64,000 nucleotides of DNA, from the NCBI RefSeq assembly GCF_020382885.2, contig NC_058513.1, positions 11,371,641 to 11,435,640 of the forward strand. Reading direction: 5' to 3'. The notes under the pieces were generated by a model. That model did no database searches. It saw only the letters and a program-made list of their open reading frames with translations, and had not been told where the DNA came from. The number at the start of each line of letters is the position of its first letter. Position 1 is the first letter of the stretch. This DNA comes from Scatophagus argus. Lineage: Eukaryota; Chordata; Actinopteri; Scatophagidae. This document shows positions 54,891-64,000 of this stretch, piece by piece. Position numbers and translations under genes: made by a program.

Positions 54891-56084
54891 TCACAGCTGT
54901 GATTCAGAGTGAGACAGCTTTACTGTCCCCACCAGGCTGCTGTCACTGTTGTCCAAAGCGGTGCAATCCGACCATAACCCCAGTGTGCCGGGCTCCAGAG
55001 CGGAGACAAATCCTCCGGAGCACCGGGACAGGTCGCAGGAGCTGATGTGCAGCCTGCGGTCGGCTTTCCTCGGGCAGCACAGCAGCCTCTTGAAAGCCTT
55101 TCTAAAGTCCGGGCTCCGGCAGTAAATTATGGGGTTGAAGGCCGAGTTTACGTACCCCAGCCAGTTTAGGAACACGAAAAGGTCCTTGTCCACCACCTCT
55201 GCGCAAAACACTCGCACTACGTTGACTATAAAGAAAGGCAGCCAGCACAGAGTGAATGTCCCCATGATGATGCCCAGCGTTTTGAGCGCCTTCTGCTCCC
55301 TGAGCGCCAGGATTTTAGACGGTCTCTTCTTGCACTTGGAGGTCAGTCCGGTTAAGGTGTTGTGAAACCTGCCCTCGCACTTGTCGATCTTCCTCAGCTG
55401 TTTTTTCGCCTCTCTATACACGCGGGTGTAAACAAATATCATCACCAGCAGAGGAATGTAAAAAGATATGATGGATGAGGAGATGGCATATGCTCTGTTG
55501 GTGACAAAGTCGCAACATTCAGGGTCGTCGTAGCAGGCTGTGTCCACACTGTCCCGGGACCAGTGCATCAGGATGGGCAGGAAGGAGACCAGTGCAGAGA
55601 TAGCCCAGACTACGCACACCACCGCTTTGGCCCGAGCTTTGGTCAACAAGCTCTGGTAGCGGAAAGGCGAGGTGATGGCCACATACCTGTCTATGGCGAT
55701 AACGCACAGGGTCTCGATGCTGGCGGTGACGCACAGGACGTCCACGGAGATCCAGAACTCGCAGAAAAAGGAGCCGTACTGCCAGGAGCCACGCACCTCG
55801 AGCGCGGCGCCAAACGGCACCACCAGCAACCCCATGATGAGGTCCGCGCTCGCCAGCGATACGATGAACACATTGGTGAGCGTCTGCAGCCTCTGCGTCT
55901 TGGCTATGGCCACGATGACCAGGATATTCCCGAACACAATGCACAGGACGATCAAACCCATCACCAGGCTCATCCCGGCCATCCACTGCTCGGACGCGGC
56001 TGTGGCGGAGCCCGGTGCGTCCGACGCGCCGCTCCCCGAGCCATTCTGGATGTTCACCGGCGAGGACGCGCCACCGTCCCCCAT
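54891..56084 (-). CDS. ADRB1: ADRB1, beta-1 adrenergic receptor, intronless
   Basis: Plasma-membrane G-protein-coupled receptor for noradrenaline and adrenaline, coupling to Gs and cAMP. Single exon of 397 codons starting at 56084 (MGDGG); the frame stays open 26 codons further to a Met at 56162, but family N termini favour MGDGG. Seven membrane segments are visible. Ligand-site residues are intact: Asp115 ([10 protein letters not shown]), Ser203, Ser204 and Ser207 (ISSSIISFY), Asn307 (FLNWLGY). Signature motifs are Asp81 in SLASADL, DRY 132-134, CWLP 280-283 and NPIIY 317-321, plus Cys108 with the ECL2 cysteines at 190/191. There is one N-glycosylation site (N14-G-S) and probable palmitoylated Cys336/337. 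It is shorter than the 477-residue human protein, mainly by lacking the Pro-rich part of intracellular loop 3. It ends ESQL, a class I PDZ ligand (human ESKV). Position between CCDC186 and NHLRC2 supports beta-1 over beta-2 or beta-3. Confidence 0.97.
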   Translation of the reverse strand: MGDGGASSPVNIQNGSGSGASDAPGSATAASEQWMAGMSLVMGLIVLCIVFGNILVIVAIAKTQRLQTLTNVFIVSLASADLIMGLLVVPFGAALEVRGSWQYGSFFCEFWISVDVLCVTASIETLCVIAIDRYVAITSPFRYQSLLTKARAKAVVCVVWAISALVSFLPILMHWSRDSVDTACYDDPECCDFVTNRAYAISSSIISFYIPLLVMIFVYTRVYREAKKQLRKIDKCEGRFHNTLTGLTSKCKKRPSKILALREQKALKTLGIIMGTFTLCWLPFFIVNVVRVFCAEVVDKDLFVFLNWLGYVNSAFNPIIYCRSPDFRKAFKRLLCCPRKADRRLHISSCDLSRCSGGFVSALEPGTLGLWSDCTALDNSDSSLVGTVKLSHSESQL

Positions 56085-59000
56085 GACGGGCTGCTGCGCT
56101 GTGTGCGGGAGCAGGTCGAGTTCATCAAGACAGCGCGAGGCAGCCTCCCCAGCGTGTCGCACGAGCCACAGCTCTACTCCCGTCGCGCGCCAACTCCATC
56201 TGGAGCTCCTCTCTCGCCTTCAGCCTGCACGAGCTGCTGCACCGACCAGGACATCAAAACAGGCGGTGACATCATTGCTCGCCACGGCCAATCAAAGCTG
56301 TTGAGCGAGCACACAGTCCCAACAGTAAGAAAGCAAGCAACACCTGAACCTAAAAATGATATACTCAGTATCAGTGTTGCACTGTGTCTTTGGGAAACTG
56401 ATATTGAATTTACCTGCATTATCTGATCTTAGCAACACTTTGGTTAAAGAGGAGGAGGAGGAGGAGGAGGAGGAAGATATTTTTTGGCAAGCAGCTCTCT
56501 AACCACCTCCTACCTGAAATTGTCTGTGATTGTTATCCGTCAAAAAATCTGCTGGTCTTTTGGAATATGAGAACCCAATTATGGAAATCCAACCCGCCAT
56601 GGCATTTTGAACTACAGGGATTTCCTTGTTTTTAATGTTTTGCCATCACAAACAAGGGTTGTTTTTCCACTTGTCCATTTTGTATTTTTATCACAAAAAA
56701 TACATTCCACGACCATGAGGTCAGGCCCAACCACAGAGCTGCTCTTTGCCTCACAGCAGCTACATTACACAAAACTTCTTATCTTAAATCGTGGCTTGGA
56801 CAGGCAGCCAAACTATTCATTATATATGTTATCACAGAAACGTCGTGTTAAGGTCAGTTCCAGCTCACTAAAATCCATGTAAAATGCACAGATGGTTTAA
56901 TATGTGCTGGACAAGATAGGATCAAGAGTTTACCGTGCGTCAAACCACCCAAAATCAGGATGTCAACAAGCTTTATATACTTTTTAATTATATGCTACGT
57001 TCTTTATTTTGTTCATTATTTAGCTCTACTTTTTGAATCACTGTACAGGACATCAACAAAGGATTATCTCATCTCATCTTATCTTAAACTGCACAGAGCG
57101 GCCACTGATGAGGCTGAGGAACATCTCCTGTGCTAATGCACAGCCTAATTCAAACAAAAACAAGGGTTCACAACGAAAAGCAAATGACCCAAATGACAAA
57201 GGCACAACACATAGTGGAGACACAACAATGATTCTGCCAAAATGAGCTCTTCAGGGAATAAACATGAAATTTCAATTGTTGCTCATGCAGTAAGGAAAAT
57301 TATGTTGAAATCACAGCTGACTGTGCACCTTCCCTGCCACATTCAGAAAGTCTAAGTCCCCCAACAACTGCAAGGCAAGACTTTCAAAAAGAAAAATGCA
57401 CACAGTTAAGTGAAAGCATTTCTTTCCCGGCCTTGTGACACACAGACTACGAACAGCGATGGATGACTACACCCACACTCCTTGTTTTTCTGCATGCTGT
57501 TTAGCATGCCTGTTCATGAACCTGACGACCCAGCACCAGAGGCTTTGACACGACCTGACCCAGCATAACAAAGCTCGTCTCCGAGAGTCAACATCTCTAC
57601 ATGGCTCTATAGCCTACGTCAGGCGCATGACGGAGGGCCAGCAGGCTTTTCTCACTGAGATATGAGGAGGATGATTCCTCTGCACTACACTTCTGGGGTT
57701 TCTGAAGAATGCAGATCTTCAAAAAGCTGGTCGACCCTCATTTTCTTAGCTGTTTGTGTGTTCAAACAGTTCACAGTTCTGTTTCAAATAAGACAACCTT
57801 TATAAACGGTTTGTTATTAATGCTGACCTGACACTACCAGGTGTGTTTTAAGCCAACAAAAAGAGAATTAAAAAAAAGATGCTAACAATAAACAAAACAC
57901 AAGACAATTTATTTTGAGTGATTAGTGTGGAAAATACAATTTACAGACTTTATTTCTGGTATATGTTAAAATAAACTAATAAAAAAAACAACTGATACCT
58001 TCATATGGCCCATGTCCACTGCTCTCTAGCATGCTATCACAGGGGTTTACTGGGTGGAAAGTAGTCCAGATGAAAACTGGGTTGCTATTAAATTTTTAAA
58101 ATGTCATTTTCAGTGCTGTGATTAAACTCCATTCACCTTCGTTCTGCTGCAGCAGTTGCAGAAATGAAACCAAAAGCAACCGCATGAACAGATACCAATG
58201 AAGGCAAGTTCATATATATATAAAAAAGTAAAGGTTGTCTCTTGTAATTTGTGTGAAGTTACACTTTAAAGCGGATTTATTTTAGCATTGTTTGAAACAG
58301 TTTCTCATCTCTCCTGTTGTGTTTCCCACTGTCATCATTCAAATTTTCGTGTGATTGCTCCATCACTTTCACAAAAATAAGCTGAGCAAAGTGCTCTCGA
58401 CAACTTAACAGCCGCTACCTCCCACATATCTTCACACCAGTTTTGCATGCTGGGATCAAGGGAAGCGAAGCAGGTTCAACTTGACTTGTCAGTTTGACCT
58501 CTTATGTCAACGCCGACATCGAGTCAAAGCGCAAAACTGATTTCATCTTTTGAAGTGACGCCTTCCCGTTAACGTATTGCACTTGAGCTTCTGAGCCGAG
58601 GTGAGAATGGAGGTGAGCTGAAGCAAACAGGGAGAGAGAGAGAGAATTTTTAGCAGCTCTGGCCAGCATAAAGCCTCCTTTCCCTGCTTTTTGAATTAGC
58701 GCTCATCCTGCACTGCCACACACACTGGAAATATTGCAGCAATATTTTATCTCTCACACAGATATGATCTTAATGGAGCTCACTCAGCCAGAATGAAGTG
58801 AATAAATGTTTCTGCAATTAAAACTGTGTGAAAACTGTGATTTTCCCCTTCACTAAACCTCCGCCCGGTTTTCATTTTCAGCCAAACACCCTGCCAACAT
58901 CATTTCAAAATTCACTTTTTATATGAGCAATCCACTAACAATTAACTAGTGTCAGGCCCATGCATCATATGAGTGTCATAAGAGGCCATACAAGCCCCTG

Positions 59001-59589
59001 AGAAAGCTTCTAAAAGCCTTTTCTTAGCTTTTGAAAGGAGCTGTGTGCCCATGGAAGCCCTTAGCTGATCTCTCAGATACAGAATCCTCATGGCTTACTT
59101 GAGGGATTTTCTTACTTTTAAATAAACATTAATCTGTTATATCAGCACAGGAGGAGGAAGAGGTGACACTGCCAAGGTTAGCCCTGACCCGAGAGAGTCT
59201 TTAGTATTTTCTCCCTGTAAATGTGTATGTCCCTGATGATATTTCTGGTGTGGCACATGAGTGTTGAGTGTGTGTATGTGTGTGTGTGTGTGTGTGGCCT
59301 CTTGTAGAGACGACAACCACCAGAACCACACAGGGTTAATGACGCTGTCAGAGCGACATCGAGGGAAGCGACTGAGGGGGGTCGGAGGGATGAGACAGCG
59401 GGCAAAGGTGCAGCAGGAGGGAGGAGGTGATGGAGGATTCATACAGTGGACTATTTGCAATCTAAATGATGCGTTTGATATACTTTGTGTTATAATTTAT
59501 GCTTGTTCTGAAACTGTAAGTCTTTGTTGTGTCGCATGGTATCTGCTGTAAATATTTTGGACTCTGACAAAATGTTATTTTTGTCCTAT

Positions 59590-59678
59590 AATATCCTGTG
59601 GTAAGGCTCCAGCTCCCCCGTGACCCTGACGGATAAGCGGTATAGAAAATGGATGGATGGATGGAATATCCTGTGGTA
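59590..59678 (+). mobile_element. Truncated retroelement tail with 14-base target duplication
   Basis: A 61-base insert (59604-59664) reads CCAGCTCCCCCGTGACCCTG, GACGGATAAGCGGTATAGAA, then ATGGATGGATGG: the 3' tail of a widespread fish retroelement family with a (GGAT)n end. It is flanked by identical AATATCCTGTGGTA at 59590-59603 and 59665-59678, a perfect target-site duplication. The insertion is severely 5'-truncated. Confidence 0.88.
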
Positions 59679-60134
59679 TATACATGTGAAAAAAGCTAAA
59701 AAAACCCAAAAACAAACAAAAAAAATGCCATACATAAAAACACATATATTATTTATATATCATAAAGAAAAAGTACCAAAAAGTAGCATCTTTTTTGATT
59801 CATATATCCTCCCCTCCATGTCCAAATATATGCAAAATGTCTTGTCAAAGCTATAAAAAACATACATAAAAAAACACGCAGCACTGTCTGAAATAATCAT
59901 AAGAAAATACAATCATTATCACAATTAAACTTAACAAACTGCCTTTATTATTACAACCTAACAATGAATTTGTAAATTCATCCATGTGAATTTTAAACAT
60001 GTTATGGCAGGAAATTAATTTTATTTTATTTTTATTTTTTAAATGGGATGGGTGGTTGTTAGTCCTCCAGCAGATTCCCCCTCACACCCCCAACTCTGAC
60101 TCCATGGCTATGACTGTGTACCAAACACTACAAT

Positions 60135-60375
60135 AACAAGTACTCTGAACTGTTTTCAAGGTACTTTGCTTGAGTATTTTCATTTTATGTGACTTTATAC
60201 GTCTACTCCACTATATGTTGGAGGCAAATATTGTAAGCTTAACCTTAAACATCTACAGCAATAAAATGCAAAATACTTTTACTTTAGTTTGTTTTGTTTT
60301 TTTTACTGGTCGTAGAGTATTTTCACAGTGTGGTATTTCTAGGGCTCTGAATACTACTTCCTCCTTTACAAAGGT
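60135..60375. repeat. Second copy of the ACTTTTACTT-type element
   Basis: Contains TCTACTCCACTATATGTTGG, AGGCAAATATTGTAAGCTTA, AAAATACTTTTACTTTAG, TATTTTCACAGTGTGGTATT and GGCTCTGAATACTACTTCCT, matching the internal and right-hand parts of the family seen at 48011-48670. Confidence 0.6.
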
Positions 60376-62986
60376 GTAACACAATCACTTTCCTCAGCAG
60401 ACCGACAAACCCAAGTATGTCTGATTTTCGCCCCACGATTGTAACAGGAGATTATTGCATCTGTGCTGTTGTGTTTTTACATTGTTTACGAACCACAAAC
60501 CAGCTCATGTTGTTCAGTTCAATAGTGATCTGCATAAACGAGGGCCATGTATGGTAAAAAGAATGACACAAATGAGAGGCATTCACTGTCCTCAGAGGTC
60601 AAACCAGTATTGTTTCTTTGACAGAGATCAAACCTCCTCTCTCTATCTCTCTCTCACACACACACTCACACACACCAGACTAGATAAAAATGTTTTATTA
60701 GTTTCCTCCGTTGCATCTTAAAGTGCAGCATTGAGAAGCAGATGTATTAACAAGGTCCCTGAAGGGATGCCAAAATGTGCCTGAAAAGGCAGATCGGTGA
60801 GAAGAACTCAAATGAGAAAAAACAACAACATGAGGAACCAGCAGCCACTCAAGCTCATTACTGATCATTAAAAAAATGCCAGAGGGATAGCAGAGCTGAG
60901 AAAACACTGGCAAAAACTTTCACCGTTCATTTGAAATAAATAACTTGTGGGAATAAAATGTTTGTCCCACTGCAGGAATACACTGTTATTGCTTTTGAAT
61001 CAGTTAAAGTGTCATCGGTTTTGTGCCATCCATTCGGTAACACGTCCTTGCAAGGCACTTGGGCCGAGTGATCCAAACCAAATAAAAACAGTCTGACAAG
61101 CACAATTAAGATGTGAGACGTGATGACAGCGATGATTATCAAAGCACTCTCAGGCCCGTTTCTCACAAAAGCTCATAAGTCTGAAAACCAATAAGGGAAA
61201 ATGACAACAACAATGCCCACATTATCATATTATATTACACAACATATTACAGTAAAGCATTATTAGAACATCTATTAGAGTGTAGAGTGCTTGATAGAGA
61301 GGCTTTAATAAGACTTTCTTATTACGGTATCCCTCCTAGTGCACAGACAGCAGTCAGTCAGTGTCATCAGTTCAGGATGTCGCTTCCCCTTATTAAAAAC
61401 AGGCACTTTATTCATTACTTAGATAACAGCAATATTTAATTTGGTCTAAATCAAAAGAGCTCCTTGTGTCAGGAATAATCATAGTCAAAAGTGTGAAGCA
61501 GGAGACACAGTAGCCTTCGGCTGTGAGCTTAATCTTTTACAGACTGAACTTCTGTGGTGACACATACATGAATGTAGACAAATATTTGAAGCTTTAATAG
61601 AGCATCTCAAGGCTCCCTCCAAGCTCAATGACTAAAGCAGTCAGCATGTGAATTAATATTCTGAAGCTGTACATCTGTAATATATATATGATAATAAAAA
61701 AAGTGAGTTTTTGCATAGTAGGGGTTGTTGAAGAAATGGATTCTTAGATGCATCATGATTATCTCAAAAAGATTATTTCAACGCAGAAAAGTCAATAATC
61801 ATAAATTTAAAACCCAATTCTCAACACAAGCATGAGCAAAGATAATGGAGGTAAATTCATCTGTTTATTTTAATTATGGATCATTACAAATACGCTATGT
61901 TTTGAAAGTAGCAAGTAGTCACATAGTGACCAAAGTATATCATACTTTGTGGCTCTGTGAATGTGATCCAATTGTGAAGCGCCAGGAGATTTCCTGCGTT
62001 ACTGCATCGAAAACCTCTCATCAGCCTCTCAAGATTAAAGTAAAGGTTTCAGATTTTTAGTTTCCTGCCATGAAAAACTATTTTCAAAATCACATTTTTG
62101 AGAAACTGGCCATTGCTGGTTATTACTATACAAAAGCCAACCCTGTGTGAGCAAAGGCAGAATTAAACATTTTCTCATCAGAATCACAGATCAGCTCCAT
62201 TAAATTTTCTACCTTTAAAAAAAAAATTCCAACAATGTAATTACCCATGGGACTGAAAGAAATGCCATTAATTTTCATGAGAAATGGTTCTAAACACAAA
62301 CACAAAAGAAAGCTTCCACTAATTTTTCAAAAGCATACATTTTTCAAGAATTGCTTCGTGGAAAGTTGTGGGAAAAGAAACACGGTTCACAACATCCGAA
62401 TGCAAACGGTTGTGTTCCATCCATCTGGTGGGTCAGTGAAAATATGAAGCTGGTTTCCATTCATCAGTGACACCATCATCAACAACTGCCAGTCAGGTTG
62501 TTTCTAATTAAATCAATATATCTTTCATTTCTGCTTCCATTTAGTCATGTGACAGTGTTTTATAAATATGAAAGTAACTTTTAATTTATAAATAATAAGA
62601 GTTTTGTTTTTTGTTTTTTGTTTTGTTTTTTTTACAGCTAGTCATTACAGCCAGTCCTAGGAATCTGTGGCATAAATTTACCATCTCCATCTGTACCACC
62701 AGGCTGCAGTTGTGCTCAACTGCCTTTATACAACTATTTGCATTCCTATCAATAACTGTCATACAAAGTCAAGAACATTACAGCACTGATGCATTAGGGG
62801 GGCTTCTGAGTAGTTTGAAATGAAATTCCTCCCAAAATCCGGTTTGTTTGAATTGCATTTTTGTTAAAAGTGACAGTAAGAAACAATCCATGTTTTCTTG
62901 TTCCACAAAAACAAACAACACAGGAGCTGGAGTTATCGGCGCCGTGTTGATCCTGTGGCCGTCGGGACTAAGACAGGTAAGAGGTT

Positions 62987-63249
62987 TTAGAAGGCATGAG
63001 ACAACGCCACAGTGATCTCTTCTTCTTTGGGACTGGCACTTATTTGAAGAGGCTGGGTGAAGGAGGCAGCTTTCATCATACAGGCTTTACCGGTTTCCAT
63101 ACAGTAGTAGACCCACACCGCCAAAGTGAGGCTTGGATTGCCGTTTGAGTCCTTTATAACAGCTGGAAGTTTGGTTGAGATGGAGAGGGGCTTCGACAGA
63201 TCCACGATGTCGCCTATAATCACAGGACTTTCTAGCAGCCACTCGCAAC
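62987..63249 (-). CDS. NHLRC2: NHLRC2, last coding exon
   Basis: NHL-repeat protein with an N-terminal thioredoxin-like domain, a six-bladed NHL propeller and a C-terminal beta domain; needed for normal vertebrate development. Only the final 86 codons are in the window. The exon opens after CGCGCAG with two bases of a split codon, then CEWLLESPVIIGD; this matches human EWLLQGQIAAGE. Further on, YYCMETGKACMMKAASFTQP followed by LQIS matches human [20 protein letters not shown], and TAA lies at 62989-62987. The rest of the gene lies right of 64000. Gene order next to ADRB1 is as in human. Confidence 0.93.
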
Positions 63250-64000
63250 CTGCGCGGAAACAAAATTTTGTAGTCCAGCAGTCAGATGGATAAAATCAAC
63301 AGTCTGATAAAACAAATAAAGCATTCACAAGCAGGAGTCAGCCATGTTTTAGATTTGTGTGTTAGTGTGCTAACATCTGCCAGTTAACTAAACACAGAGT
63401 ACAGCTAAGCTAAACTAATATAGTGAACAAAGTAAAAAAACCTAGTGATGGCGCTAAAGGTAAATGTCACCAAATGTCATGATAACCCATCCAACAGCTG
63501 ACACACCACAAACGTAAACCTGCTGGCACTAGATGAATGAATGTTAGGGGATAACCAAAGTAATTTGGATACACCTGCTTGTGACCATGAAATTCCTCGA
63601 CAATCCGTCCAATAGCTGCAAAGCTAGCATGGCAAAAGAGCAAAAGAGCTAACCCTAAACCTAACCCCTTCTCCTTAGTTGTTGTGATAAAAATATCTAG
63701 CATCTGAATTTATGGTTGAGCAAGGAGCTCCTTGTCAAGCCTGAGTATTACACAGCAGTGCTAAATGGAGTCCTCTACAATACTGGCCAAAACTCAAATA
63801 ACCTCAATGAACCAGATGGAATTACGGTGAGGACGTGAATCTACTGAACCATGAGGGGATATTTTTAGAAACCAACACACATCTAAAGAGACACTAAAAA
63901 GAGCACTGAAAGATTAATGAAAGTCAAAAACAAAGGACCAGAATTTGAACTGTGAGAAAATATTACGCTGGAGAGGCCGTCAAATCCATGCCAGCGGTGA
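63250..64000 (-). other. NHLRC2 intron with a dispersed repeat
   Basis: The stretch runs upstream of the last NHLRC2 exon to the window edge, and no further exon was recognised. About 63350-63700 is a percomorph repeat: GTGTGCTAACATCTGCCAGT, then CAAATGTCATGATAACCCAT, CACCACAAACGTAAACCTGC and ACCATGAAATTCCTCGACAA, the last close to a phrase common in fish repeats (taken here on the plus strand). The 78-codon open frame across 63467-63703 is a product of this repeat. Confidence 0.6.

Larger units (their letters stand above)
56085..62986. other. ADRB1 upstream region and NHLRC2 3' flank
   Basis: The 300 bases above the ADRB1 start are GC-rich and should carry its 5' UTR and promoter; I saw no clear TATA box. 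An AGG array lies at about 56449-56473 and a TG array at 59271-59296. Repeats at 59604-59664 and about 60135-60375 are listed separately. NHLRC2's 3' UTR must start just below 62987; ATTAAA on the minus strand at 62585-62580 is a weak poly(A) candidate. No gene was recognised. Confidence 0.6.

Noticed and set aside
55563..56426. 287-codon open frame on the plus strand, and other long frames at 55519-56304
   Set aside because: They are antisense or shifted frames of ADRB1, kept open by its GC-rich codons; they show no family features.
62935..62981. Apparent plus-strand exon ending AGACAG|GTAAG
   Set aside because: It lies in the expected NHLRC2 3' UTR, with no matching acceptor partner or family similarity; probably a chance donor.
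63467..63703. 78-codon minus-strand frame near the right edge
   Set aside because: It is the translation of a common fish interspersed repeat, not an NHLRC2 exon.

Overview
The window is vertebrate nuclear DNA, most likely from a percomorph (spiny-rayed) teleost. The genes are split by GT-AG introns, many under 200 bases (one is only 78). CA/TG microsatellites are frequent. Between the genes lie degraded copies of interspersed repeats that I recognise from percomorph genomes. There are no bacterial, viral or CRISPR features.

Five protein-coding genes are present, and their order and orientation mirror human chromosome 10q25.3 (VWA2, TDRD1, CCDC186, ADRB1, NHLRC2). On the minus strand at 1.5-5.9 kb are the first four coding exons of VWA2; the rest lies left of base 1. 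At 10.6-20.0 kb, also minus, is a complete TDRD1 of 25 coding exons, which I joined by hand into an open frame of 1206 codons: a MYND zinc finger and four Tudor domains. A shared 5' region of about 3 kb separates it from CCDC186, which runs on the plus strand over 23.1-42.9 kb in 15 coding exons (1024 codons) and is followed by a long 3' UTR. After about 8 kb of repeat-rich intergenic DNA comes the intronless beta-1 adrenergic receptor gene ADRB1 (minus, 54.9-56.1 kb). The last coding exon of NHLRC2 (minus, 62.99-63.25 kb) closes the window.

The genes do not form a pathway. VWA2 is a secreted matrix protein, TDRD1 a germ-granule scaffold of the piRNA pathway, CCDC186 a Golgi coiled-coil protein of dense-core vesicle maturation, ADRB1 a catecholamine receptor and NHLRC2 a cytosolic NHL-repeat protein. 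Their common thread is conserved synteny and, for TDRD1/CCDC186, a head-to-head arrangement.

I found no convincing undescribed system. The observations most worth checking are a cluster of MYB-type motifs just upstream of TDRD1, loss of the conserved Tudor asparagine in Tudor domain 3, repeated phase-1 exon cassettes for Tudors 2-4, a GC-AG intron and a tandem splice donor in CCDC186, a perfect 17-base inverted repeat in a TDRD1 intron, and a tiny retroelement tail with an intact 14-base target duplication.
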